DNA of 20,759 nucleotides, taken from CAXXOK01 sp035353235. Lineage in GTDB: Bacteria > Bacillota > Clostridia > Christensenellales > Aristaeellaceae. Positions 6,541-13,863 of the stretch are shown piece after piece. The notes beneath the pieces are model-generated. The model was not told where the DNA came from and searched no databases. It was given only the letters and a program-made list of their open reading frames with translations. Numbering within the stretch: position 1 is the first letter of the stretch; the number at the start of each line of letters is the position of its first letter. The stretch covers positions 1-20,759 of the forward strand of contig DAOPZG010000036.1 of the NCBI GenBank assembly GCA_035353235.1, given 5' to 3'. The translations under genes were made by a program, and so were the position numbers.

Positions 6541-7748
6541 GGCTGTCCCTCCCTGACTTTACCCTTCCCGGTTGGCTGTGCGTTGATCCATCCATCTCGC
6601 AGGATCACGGTGAACGAGTGTTCCAGATTCAGACTGTCGGTTTCAGACACGGTTTGTCCGTCTTGTCGAATCATGGCATATCCTCTTTGGAGGGTTTTCT
6701 CCGGTCCGGCAGCGCCGATACGGACACTGACGGCCGTAAGCTGGTTTTGCAGCGCAGTCAGACGGGCTTCGCCAAGTAATTCCATTCGGCCTTTTAACGA
6801 CAGAACCCTTTCCGCAATGATACGCAATTGGCTTTCCGGCGTATGTTCTGCCAATCGCCGCTTCAGCTCTGCCAGCACGGCGTTTTGATCGGCCAAAGCC
6901 ACCTCCGCCGCACGGCACAGGCGATCCCGACGCTTGGTAATCTCCATCTGCAGGGTTTCCCGCAGGGGGACGGCCAGCTCCGCCGCAGCCGACGGGGTAG
7001 GCGCGCGTACATCCGCTACAAAATCCGCAATGGTAAAATCCGTTTCGTGCCCGACAGCGCTGACAACCGGTTTATGGCATCTCGCAATGGCGCGCGCGAC
7101 GGTTTCTTCGTTAAACGACCACAAGTCTTCGATGCTTCCTCCGCCACGCCCAACAAGAATCACATCCACCGCATCCAGCCGATCCATCACGGAAAGGGCA
7201 AAAGCGATTTGTTCGGCAGCCCCCGCCCCCTGAACCGCGACCGGATACAGGTACAACGGCATTCCGGGAAACCGCCGCCATGCTACGCGGGCGATATCGT
7301 GTATTACCGCGCCGGTACCGCTGGTAACGATACCGATTCCTCTCGGTAAAAGAGGGAGCGGCTTTTTCAGCGCCGGATCAAACAGCCCTTCCCGGGCCAG
7401 TTTGTTCTTCAGCGCTTCCATCCGTTGGTACAGTTCTCCGATGCCTTCCTGTTCCATCGCGTCGGCGTAAAACTGGTACGAACCCGTTTTAGGGTACAAT
7501 CCTACGCTGCCGGTTAAAATAACCTGTTGCCCGTCCTGCGGCGTAAACGGCACGTTCACCGCGGCAGAACGGAACATGACACAATTAATCGAACTTTGCG
7601 GATCCTTCAGGGTAAAATACCAGTGTCCGGATACATGGCGTTTCAGGTTGCTCAGTTCGCCGCGCAGGCGCAAACCGTGCAGCATCGGGTCGCCCGCAAG
7701 GGTTTTGCGGACGTACTCGTTGAGCTGCTCCACCGTTAGCGTCAGCAT
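6537..7748 (-). CDS. xseA: Exodeoxyribonuclease VII large subunit
   Basis: The catalytic subunit of exonuclease VII, used in single-strand DNA processing and repair. The 403-residue protein begins with an OB-fold for single-stranded DNA (about 5-100, with LRGELSNLKRHVSGHWYF at 28-45). The catalytic domain has VTSGTGAVIHD at 141-151, GRGGGSIEDLWSFNEE at 200-215, and VGHETDFTIADFVADVRAPT at 232-251. A helical C-terminal region follows, ending in the family GYAMIRQDG strand. The start ATG is 10 nt after the folD stop, with only a weak GTGAG-type ribosome binding site, which suggests coupling to folD translation. It shares a 4-nt overlap with xseB. Length and motifs are intact. Confidence 0.96.
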   Translation of the reverse strand: MLTLTVEQLNEYVRKTLAGDPMLHGLRLRGELSNLKRHVSGHWYFTLKDPQSSINCVMFRSAAVNVPFTPQDGQQVILTGSVGLYPKTGSYQFYADAMEQEGIGELYQRMEALKNKLAREGLFDPALKKPLPLLPRGIGIVTSGTGAVIHDIARVAWRRFPGMPLYLYPVAVQGAGAAEQIAFALSVMDRLDAVDVILVGRGGGSIEDLWSFNEETVARAIARCHKPVVSAVGHETDFTIADFVADVRAPTPSAAAELAVPLRETLQMEITKRRDRLCRAAEVALADQNAVLAELKRRLAEHTPESQLRIIAERVLSLKGRMELLGEARLTALQNQLTAVSVRIGAAGPEKTLQRGYAMIRQDGQTVSETDSLNLEHSFTVILRDGWINAQPTGKGKVREGQP

Positions 7749-7758
7749 ATGCGCGGTC

Positions 7759-8610
7759 TCACTTTCTAAAGGCTTTCTCGGCCGCCTCCACCGTATTGCT
7801 CATCAGCATCGCGACGGTCATCCGGCCGACGCCGCCCGGAACTGGTGTGATATACGCCGCTTTCTCCTTCACAGCGTCAAAATCCACGTCACCGCAGAAT
7901 TTGCCGTCCACCCGGTTCATCCCCACGTCAATCACGGTCGCGCCGTCCTTCACCATATCGGCTTTGATAAAGTGGGGTTTCCCGATCGCCGCCACCAGAA
8001 TATCGGCCTGCCGTGTAAACTCCCCAAGGTTCTTTGTACGGCTGTGGCAGATGGTTACGGTTGCGTTCTCCCTTAGCAGAAGCATCGCCATCGGACGGCC
8101 CACGATACTGCTGCGTCCGACCACCACGGCATGTCTGCCTTCAATCGGTATATTTGCTGATTTAATCATATACAGCGCGCCTTTGGGCGTGCATGCGATC
8201 GGAGCCTCTTCGCCGCGCATCATGCGACCGGTATTGATGTCGTGCAATCCGTCCGCGTCCTTCTCCGGCAGGATCAGTGCCTGTGCGCGGGAGGCGTCCA
8301 AATGGGCAGGGAGCGGAAATTGTACCAGCAGGCCGTGTATGGTTGGGTCCGCATTGGCTTTGCGAATCTCGGCTTCCAGCTCTTCCTGCGTGGTTTCTGC
8401 CGGCATCCGTACGGTTCTGGAGAGCAGCCCGAGGCGACCGCAAGCCTTCTCCTTGTTGCCAACATACAGCTGGCTGGCCGGGTCTTCACCCACGAGGATT
8501 ACACATAATCCGGGTTGATGTCCCCTTGAAAGCAACGCATCCACACGCACCTTCAGTTCCGCTTCCACCTGTGCCGAAAGCGCCTTTCCATCCAACAGCT
8601 GTGCCGCCAT
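7759..8610 (-). CDS. folD: Bifunctional methylenetetrahydrofolate dehydrogenase / methenyltetrahydrofolate cyclohydrolase
   Basis: FolD interconverts 5,10-methylene-, 5,10-methenyl- and 10-formyl-tetrahydrofolate in the cytosol, supplying one-carbon units for purines and formyl-methionine. The 283-residue protein has the catalytic Y49 and K53 in SQLYVGNKEKAC, QFPLP near 99-103, DADGLHDIN near 120-128, the Rossmann GRSSIVGRPMAMLL segment and PVPGGVGRMTVAML near the end. The start is the ATG at 8608-8610 with GGGAGG 4 bases upstream. The open frame runs on to 8862, but that part overlaps the upstream gene and has no family similarity. It sits 40 nt after the TsaD-like gene; that gap holds a short GGCGC-ACT-GCGCC hairpin (about 8624-8636). 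Confidence 0.97.
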   Translation of the reverse strand: MAAQLLDGKALSAQVEAELKVRVDALLSRGHQPGLCVILVGEDPASQLYVGNKEKACGRLGLLSRTVRMPAETTQEELEAEIRKANADPTIHGLLVQFPLPAHLDASRAQALILPEKDADGLHDINTGRMMRGEEAPIACTPKGALYMIKSANIPIEGRHAVVVGRSSIVGRPMAMLLLRENATVTICHSRTKNLGEFTRQADILVAAIGKPHFIKADMVKDGATVIDVGMNRVDGKFCGDVDFDAVKEKAAYITPVPGGVGRMTVAMLMSNTVEAAEKAFRK

Positions 8611-8650
8611 GGTGCCTCCCTCCCGGCGCAGTGCGCCGCATGAAAAAATG

Positions 8651-9610
8651 TCATTGTTGATTTTCCAGCCAGCGCCGCATGCCCAGCCAGGCGATTCCCG
8701 CCGCGTTGTCGCCGCTGTATTCCGGTCTGCCAAAGCAAAGGTCAATCTCGCAATTCTGGCGGGACAGTCTCTCCGCAAGAAGGCCGCGTAGCAACCCGGA
8801 CGAAGCCACACCGCCCACGATAAGCGCCTGCGCCGTATCGGTTTCCCGGCACGCGGCCACAATCATCCGCGCGACAGTCCGAGCCAAAAAATCGAATACT
8901 TCCAGGGCAATCTGCGCTGTCGGAAGCGAATTCTCCGTAATCCATTGCTGGCATCGGGTTTCCGCGCCGGACAAATGGCAGGCGAGGTCCTCCCGTTCCA
9001 GACTGACCGGCAGGCTATGTTTTGCCGGTTCCTGACATTTCATCGCTAATTGTTCCAACGAGGGCCCTGCGGGAAATGGAAGTCCCATCGCTACCCCTAC
9101 ACGGTCAATCAGCTGCCCTGCATGTAAATCCAGCGAACCGCCCAACTGCCGAATCATACCGTTCTGAGAAAGCAGCAGGTCCGTTGTTCCGCCGCTCAGG
9201 TGCAGCGCCACAAAGCGCTCCTTCATCGGCCTACCCTCAAGCTGTCCCGCGGCAATATGCCCCTCTTGATGCGAAAATAAAAAGCACGGCAGGTTTTCAA
9301 CGGCTGCCAGGGTACGCGCATATCCTGCCCCAACAGTGAAAACCGGCATATAGCTGCCCACTTCTGAACGCGGCGCATCCGACGCGGCAACCGCACGTAA
9401 ACACAATCCCGAAAGGGAAGCCTGCGCCTGCTCCGCTACGAGCGGGATCTGCCGTACATGCGCAAAAACGGCCTCGCTTTGGCGAAGGCCGCACTGCCCG
9501 CTTTGCACCGGCAACAGCATTCTTTGGAAGGCTACCACATGCCCGCAGCTGTCTACCGCAGCGACAGATGTGGTATAGCAACTGGTGTCAAATCCCAGTG
9601 CAACGTCCAT
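8651..9610 (-). CDS. TsaD/Kae1-like (peptidase M22 family) paralogue of unknown function
   Basis: A 319-residue member of the Kae1/TsaD (former glycoprotease M22) ATPase superfamily, but not typical TsaD. It opens with LGFDTSCYTTS at 5-15, the nucleotide-binding strand of the ASKHA fold. It has SHQEGH at 113-118, where H114 and H118 correspond to the metal-binding HxEGH of TsaD. LHLSGGTTDLLL at 136-147 matches the TsaD SGGHT segment. It ends with GGVASSGLLRGLL at 266-278 and GDNAAGIAWLG at 300-310. True TsaD makes the t6A37 tRNA modification and is about 340 residues, with a GHTS and GGGHT core. This shorter, diverged version occurs in Clostridia between nusB and folD or xseA. The start ATG, 5 nt after nusB, has AAGGA inside the nusB end. 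The frame runs to 9754 but would overlap nusB deeply. Confidence 0.85.
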   Translation of the reverse strand: MDVALGFDTSCYTTSVAAVDSCGHVVAFQRMLLPVQSGQCGLRQSEAVFAHVRQIPLVAEQAQASLSGLCLRAVAASDAPRSEVGSYMPVFTVGAGYARTLAAVENLPCFLFSHQEGHIAAGQLEGRPMKERFVALHLSGGTTDLLLSQNGMIRQLGGSLDLHAGQLIDRVGVAMGLPFPAGPSLEQLAMKCQEPAKHSLPVSLEREDLACHLSGAETRCQQWITENSLPTAQIALEVFDFLARTVARMIVAACRETDTAQALIVGGVASSGLLRGLLAERLSRQNCEIDLCFGRPEYSGDNAAGIAWLGMRRWLENQQ

Positions 9611-9615
9611 GACGA

Positions 9616-10053
9616 TCAGTCCTTCCGCTTCTCGCGGGCAATCGCACCCAATACGCCGTTGATGTAGCGGCCACTCTTCGGCTCGCTGTATCGGCCCGCC
9701 AGTTCCATTGCCTCGCTCACAGACACATTCGCAGGTACATCCGCGCGATAGCACAATTCATAAACCGACAGTCGCAGGATGCTCAAATCCACACGCGGCA
9801 AGCGTTCCAGCGCCCAATCCCCGCTGCTGTGGGTTTCAATCAGGCTGTCCAGTTCGGTACGGTGCAGCGAAACCCCCGCCAGCACATCATCGATATAAGC
9901 CCGGTCATCCGTCGTGGGGCAGGTTTCGGCGCATAGATTGCCCGAAGCAAGTAATTCGTACGCCAGAGTCAGGGAATCGTCGTCGGCCATCCCCCCGGCC
10001 GTTTGCTCATAAAGCAGTTGCATCGCGGCCTGACGGGCCACTGATCGAGCCAT
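9616..10053 (-). CDS. nusB: Transcription antitermination factor NusB
   Basis: NusB binds boxA RNA with NusE (S10) and supports antitermination, mainly on rRNA operons. The 145-residue all-helical protein begins SVARQAAMQLLYEQ at 4-17, the basic arginine-rich helix that contacts RNA. It contains LPRVDLSILRLSVYEL at 84-99 and then VSVSEAMELAGRYSEPKSGR at 109-128, followed by INGVLGAIAR, the family signature end. The start ATG has GGAG 8 bases upstream. It lies 56 nt after the DUF2273 gene and 5 nt before the TsaD-like gene. The asp23-amaP-DUF2273-nusB order is typical of Clostridia and relatives. Confidence 0.96.
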   Translation of the reverse strand: MARSVARQAAMQLLYEQTAGGMADDDSLTLAYELLASGNLCAETCPTTDDRAYIDDVLAGVSLHRTELDSLIETHSSGDWALERLPRVDLSILRLSVYELCYRADVPANVSVSEAMELAGRYSEPKSGRYINGVLGAIAREKRKD

Positions 10054-10109
10054 TCATTACACTCCATTTCGTTATTCCACCGGGTTTGCCTTTACAGCAA
10101 CATCCGGCC

Positions 10110-10337
10110 TCATTCGCCTTTCGGCGGAAAGAGCTTGTTAATCGTCCGTTTGATCAAGTTGATTTTTTCCGAGCTCGAACCCAGCCAGTATCCAGCACCG
10201 AACAGCGCGACAACCAGCAGGGTTTTGAAGAAACCGAGGAAGATCAGCATAAATGCGATCGCGACGCCCGCCAGGCCCATGAGCAGCCCACACTGTGCCG
10301 ATCCGATTTTAAACCATCCGCCGTTCTGGTTTTCCAT
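10110..10337 (-). CDS. DUF2273 small integral membrane protein
   Basis: A 75-residue protein made largely of two hydrophobic helices (about 17-36 and 38-54) joined by a short Gly-Phe-Phe-Lys turn, with a basic, Pro-ending C-terminus (KINLIKRTINKLFPPKGE at 58-75). This is the layout of the DUF2273 family, found almost only beside asp23-type genes. Its biochemical role is unknown; membrane partnership with AmaP and Asp23 is the usual inference. The start has GGGAGG 7 bases upstream and lies 22 nt after amaP. Confidence 0.9.
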   Translation of the reverse strand: MENQNGGWFKIGSAQCGLLMGLAGVAIAFMLIFLGFFKTLLVVALFGAGYWLGSSSEKINLIKRTINKLFPPKGE

Positions 10338-10359
10338 CGTGATACCTCCCTGTCATCCT

Positions 10360-11241
10360 TCACTCAACCTGTTTTGTTTCATTGGGTTCCACCGTGCCGG
10401 ACTCCGTGGGTTTTTCCGTATCAGTGGCATTCTGCGTTTGGGTTTCCGCTGGCGTTTCTCGGTCGTGTTCCGGATGTTCCGCTTCCGTCCCGGGCACAGC
10501 GACCGGAGGCTGCGGAAGAGTCTGTGGCTTCTCTTCGTGGCGGAAAAGGCGCTGGTGAAGCGGTTTCTTTTCCGGTTTCGGTTCGGGAGGCATCTCTTTT
10601 GGCATGGCGTTCTGTGCCGCTTCATGCAGACTGCTTACCACTTCGCCCGCTTTGGAAGCTGCGTCCGCGTCCGCCGCCATGGTACCGTCCGGGGCAGGGC
10701 ATACGTTGCCGCTGAACGCATTGTTCGTTTCCACCATGACACGAACTTCTTTCACATCCACGCCGGAACAGGACGTGATATACTGCTTAATCTGCTTTTG
10801 CAGCGCGCTTACCGTCAGAGGTATATTCACCCCATTGCCCAGTGAAATGCGGATACTCACAATAATGCCGTCGCGCGCATGCTGGATACGTGTGTTGCTT
10901 ACTTTCAGCTCGTTATGGGAATCGACGCATTTCTTGACCATGTTTTCCATGGCGCTCATGGAAATGCTGAGATCCCCGTATTCGGTATGCTGGGCAATAA
11001 AACCGTGATCACGGCCATTGCGGAAAAGCATCGCAATTCCATGGATGCCCAGTATGCTCATCAGCAGCGCCGCGGCGACCATTACCGCCCGCTGCCACAA
11101 CACGAACGGCTGGGTCAGGAACGAAAGATCCAGCTTGAAGGGGAAAATCCCCACACCGTACACCAGCAATCCCAACCCGATCAGCAGGATGATTAATCCG
11201 GACAGTGCCGCCAGAATTCGATCCGTCAGTTTCAACCTCAC
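10360..11241 (-). CDS. amaP: Alkaline-shock membrane anchor protein AmaP, with extended disordered tail
   Basis: AmaP anchors Asp23 to the cell membrane in Staphylococcus and relatives. The 293-residue protein has two transmembrane helices (about 8-30 and 50-73), then an Asp23-like alpha/beta domain (about 88-172) with YGDLSISMSAMENMV at 88-102 and VSIRISLGNGVNIPLTV at 128-144. Residues 181 to 293 are a low-complexity tail rich in Pro, Glu, Thr and Ala, which typical AmaP (about 180-200 residues) lacks. The start is a GTG (11239-11241) preceded by AAGGGGGGA. The gene follows asp23 by 75 nt, a gap that contains a strong hairpin (11281-11310). Family membership is clear; the tail has no recognisable fold. 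Confidence 0.88.
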   Translation of the reverse strand: MRLKLTDRILAALSGLIILLIGLGLLVYGVGIFPFKLDLSFLTQPFVLWQRAVMVAAALLMSILGIHGIAMLFRNGRDHGFIAQHTEYGDLSISMSAMENMVKKCVDSHNELKVSNTRIQHARDGIIVSIRISLGNGVNIPLTVSALQKQIKQYITSCSGVDVKEVRVMVETNNAFSGNVCPAPDGTMAADADAASKAGEVVSSLHEAAQNAMPKEMPPEPKPEKKPLHQRLFRHEEKPQTLPQPPVAVPGTEAEHPEHDRETPAETQTQNATDTEKPTESGTVEPNETKQVE

Positions 11242-11280
11242 AACCGTCCCCCCTTGCCGATGTTAATTGAACAAAGCAAA

Positions 11281-11310
11281 CCCCAAAAGACCCCATTCGG
11301 TCTTTCGGGG
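11281..11310 (-). terminator. Hairpin between asp23 and amaP, likely partial terminator
   Basis: On the minus strand CCCCGAAAGACC pairs with GGTCTTTTGGGG, a 12-bp stem with one G-U pair and a 6-base loop, starting 6 nt after the asp23 stop codon. It is followed by TTTGCTTTGTT, a broken U-tract. This looks like an intrinsic terminator of reduced efficiency, or an RNA-stabilising 3' hairpin. No promoter is evident between it and amaP, so some transcripts must read through. Confidence 0.7.
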
Positions 11311-11316
11311 TATCCC

Positions 11317-11979
11317 TTAGGCCTGTGTTTCCGTTGCGCTTTCCGCCTTCGGTTCGTCAACATTATCGGCAGGAGCATCCGGTGGGGTTTCCACAGCAGG
11401 CTCTCCGGACTCGGCTGGCGCCGACGCGGTTTCATCCGCATTTGTCGTTCCCTCCGGTTCGGTTACCGGCTCGGCTTTCACTGTTTCTTTTGACTTTTTG
11501 CGATCTTTCGTGGTGTCCGGCTGGGGTTCCGTTGTCTCTTTGCCGTCGGTCACCTTCCCCAGTTCCACGCTTTCCAGGCTGGCTTGCGCTTCTTTCTTTT
11601 CCTTTTCGAAGCTAACGCCCTGTACATGCACATCCACCCGTACTACATGCAGCCCGGTCATGGTTTCAATCGCCTTGCGCACGTTTTCCTGTACGTTCAG
11701 CGCCGCCGTCTGGATAGGGGTGCCATACTCCACCATAACGTACAGATCCACGGAGGCTTCTTCCGAACCGATCTCAACTTTTACACCCTTGGTAATGTTA
11801 CGGTTATGACCAAAAACGTCGGTGATACCGCCGCTGGTGCACATGCCCGCGATGCCTTCCACTTCGTTTGCGGCAACGCCTGCAATAATCGCGATCACCT
11901 CGTTGGCATAGGTGATAGTCCCGGTGGGATCGTCATCCCTGCGCAGGCTTAAAGGCAGGTTGTCCTTCTTCGCAGCCAC
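11317..11979 (-). CDS. asp23: Asp23/Gls24 family envelope stress protein with long acidic tail
   Basis: Asp23 proteins are abundant, membrane-associated by way of AmaP, and linked to cell-envelope stress. The conserved domain spans about 18-125: GTITYANEVIAIIAG at 20-34, ANEVEGIAGM at 37-46, KVEIGSEEASVDLYVMVEYG at 67-86, and the VRVDVHVQGVSF strand at 113-124. Beyond that, a tail of about 95 residues (126-220) is dominated by Glu, Thr, Pro and Ala, first Lys/Glu-rich and then acidic; most Asp23 proteins are near 120-170 residues. The start is a GTG (11977-11979) with AGGAGG 8 bases upstream, the best ribosome binding site in the operon, in keeping with high expression. It is the first gene after promoter 12016-12044. 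Confidence 0.92.
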   Translation of the reverse strand: MAAKKDNLPLSLRRDDDPTGTITYANEVIAIIAGVAANEVEGIAGMCTSGGITDVFGHNRNITKGVKVEIGSEEASVDLYVMVEYGTPIQTAALNVQENVRKAIETMTGLHVVRVDVHVQGVSFEKEKKEAQASLESVELGKVTDGKETTEPQPDTTKDRKKSKETVKAEPVTEPEGTTNADETASAPAESGEPAVETPPDAPADNVDEPKAESATETQA

Positions 11980-12015
11980 GCTTCACACCTCCTGTGGTAC
12001 ATGTTACCTCTGCGT

Positions 12016-12044
12016 AGTATAACAGATTTTCCGCCGCTTGACAA
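12016..12044 (-). promoter_or_regulatory. Sigma-A promoter of the asp23-to-thiI operon
   Basis: -35 TTGTCA (12039-12044), a 17-base spacer and -10 TATACT (12016-12021). Each hexamer is 5 of 6 to consensus. The predicted start point is near 12009, about 30 nt upstream of the asp23 GTG. No sigma-B-type alternative was recognised. Confidence 0.72.
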
Positions 12045-12048
12045 CTTG

Positions 12049-12064
12049 ACGATTCGCAAATCGT
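12049..12064 (-). repeat. Short inverted repeat downstream of aspS
   Basis: Perfect 6-base arms ACGATT and AATCGT around a 4-base loop, 22 nt after the aspS stop and just upstream of the asp23 -35. No U-tract follows, so terminator function is doubtful. It could instead be a protein-binding site at the asp23 promoter. Confidence 0.35.
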
Positions 12065-12086
12065 ACTTTCAGGGCACGCGCAGAAC

Positions 12087-13859
12087 TTACTCTTCCACCT
12101 TGATCTTCAGGGTGCTCAGCTGCTGCGGCTGCACGGTCGACGGGGTGTCCATCATCAGACAAACTCCGTTTTGAATCTTCGGGAACGCCAGCACGTCACG
12201 CAGGCTGTCCGCCCCGGAAAGGATCATCACCATACGGTCGATGCCGAAGGCGAAACCGCCGTGAGGCGGCGTACCGTACTGGAACGCTTCCAGAAGGAAG
12301 CCGAATTTTTCCTTCGCTTCCTCCGGCGACAGGCCGATCAGGGCGAACATTTTCGCCTGAAGATCACTTTGATGGATACGGATGGACCCGCTTCCCATTT
12401 CGATGCCGTTCATCACCAAATCGTAAGATTTGGCCCGAACCGCGCTCGGGTCGGTCTCCATCAACGCTACGTCTTCCTCCATTACGGCAGTGAAGGGGTG
12501 ATGCTCCGCTACAAAGCGGTTTTCTTCCTCGCTCCAGGAAACCAGCGGAAACTCCGTGATCCACAGCAGGTCGTAGCGGGAGCGGTCAATCAGGTTCAGT
12601 TCTTTACCCAACCGCAGTCGCAGTTGGCCCATCGCGGTCAGCGCGACCAGCTTCTGATCCGCAATCACAAACAGCGCGTCGCCCGGTTTGCAATCCATCC
12701 GATCCAGAAGGCGCTGCATGCTGTCGCCCTGCATGGCTTTTACAAAACTTCCGCGTACCGTACCGTCTTCGTGCGGCGTTGCCCAGGCAAGGCCTTTCAC
12801 ATGGTAGGTTTTCGCAAATTCGCCCAGCGCGTCAAACTCTTTGCGGCTTAGCGTTCCCGCACCCTTTGCGCATATGGCGCACACGGTCTGCCCTTCGGCC
12901 AGCGCGTTTTCAAACACGGTAAAACCGCATCCGCGAACCGTTTCGCCAACGTCGCTGATCTCCATGCCAAAGCGCGTATCCGGCTTATCGCTGCCATACC
13001 GGGCCATCGCGTCGCGCCAGGTCAGGCGGCGCAGCGGCAGGGTGATGGGAATCCCCATTACCTCCTGAAACACATGTTGGTAAGCGCCCTCCACAACCGA
13101 CTGGATGTCCTCCGGTTCGATAAAACTCATTTCCATATCAAACTGGGTAAACTCCGGCTGGCGATCCGCGCGACCGTCCTCGTCCCGGAAGCAGCGGGCC
13201 ACCTGATAATACCGGTCCAGCCCGGCCAGCATGAGGAGCTGTTTATAAATCTGCGGGCTTTGCGGCAACGCGTAAAACAGACCGGGTTTCATGCGGTACG
13301 GCACCAGATAGTCGCGCGCGCCTTCCGGCGTGGATTTGGACAGGATCGGGGTTTCCACCTCGATAAAGCCCTGCCCGTCGATATAATCCCGCAGACATTT
13401 GATCACTTTATGGCGGAACTGCAGCATCGCCTGCATGGAGGGACGACGAAGGTCCAGATAGCGGTATTTCAGGCGAAGCGCTTCCTGCTCGTTTGTGTCG
13501 TCGTCAATATAGATCGGCGGTGTTTTACTGGCATTCAGGATCAGCAAATCCGTCGCGGCAACTTCAACATCACCGGTTTTCATTTTTTCGTTTATAGCTT
13601 CCGGCGCGCGCTTGCGCACCGTACCGTGCACTTCGATCACGTATTCGCTGCGCAGGCTTTCCGCCGACGCGAAGAGCTGCGCGTCCAGTGTGGTGGAATC
13701 AAAAACAACCTGTACGATGCCGGTGCGGTCGCGAAGCCACACAAAAATCAACCCACCCAGATTGCGGGATTTCTGCACCCAACCTTTCAGAACGACCTGT
13801 TTGCCGATCTCGCCGGTCAGCACCTCGCCGCACATATGCGTGCGTTTCGTCATCGCCAT
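12087..13859 (-). CDS. aspS: Aspartate--tRNA ligase (class IIb, bacterial type)
   Basis: Charges tRNA with aspartate in the cytosol. The 590-residue protein has the N-terminal OB anticodon-binding domain (about 1-105), class II motif 1 with IEVETPILSKSTPEGARDYL at 166-185, motif 2 with FRDEDGRADRQPEFTQFDME at 224-243, the bacterial GAD insertion domain (about 310-420), and motif 3 with GGFAFGIDRMVMIL near 540. The length is normal for bacterial AspRS. The start ATG (13857-13859) has GAGGAGG 8 bases upstream; a second ATG two codons later is less well placed. It lies 4 nt after hisS, and the hisS-aspS pair is a common Firmicutes operon. Whether it also charges tRNA-Asn cannot be judged from the sequence. 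Confidence 0.97.
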   Translation of the reverse strand: MAMTKRTHMCGEVLTGEIGKQVVLKGWVQKSRNLGGLIFVWLRDRTGIVQVVFDSTTLDAQLFASAESLRSEYVIEVHGTVRKRAPEAINEKMKTGDVEVAATDLLILNASKTPPIYIDDDTNEQEALRLKYRYLDLRRPSMQAMLQFRHKVIKCLRDYIDGQGFIEVETPILSKSTPEGARDYLVPYRMKPGLFYALPQSPQIYKQLLMLAGLDRYYQVARCFRDEDGRADRQPEFTQFDMEMSFIEPEDIQSVVEGAYQHVFQEVMGIPITLPLRRLTWRDAMARYGSDKPDTRFGMEISDVGETVRGCGFTVFENALAEGQTVCAICAKGAGTLSRKEFDALGEFAKTYHVKGLAWATPHEDGTVRGSFVKAMQGDSMQRLLDRMDCKPGDALFVIADQKLVALTAMGQLRLRLGKELNLIDRSRYDLLWITEFPLVSWSEEENRFVAEHHPFTAVMEEDVALMETDPSAVRAKSYDLVMNGIEMGSGSIRIHQSDLQAKMFALIGLSPEEAKEKFGFLLEAFQYGTPPHGGFAFGIDRMVMILSGADSLRDVLAFPKIQNGVCLMMDTPSTVQPQQLSTLKIKVEE

Positions 13860-13863
13860 GGGA

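Noticed and set aside
8611..8862. N-terminal extension of folD by 84 residues
   Set aside because: It would overlap the TsaD-like gene, has no similarity to FolD, and the internal ATG at 8610 has a strong ribosome binding site and the normal family start.
9708..10715. A 335-residue plus-strand open frame opposite nusB, DUF2273 and amaP
   Set aside because: It spans three recognised genes and their gaps, shows no family motif and has Pro/Arg/Ser-rich antisense composition.
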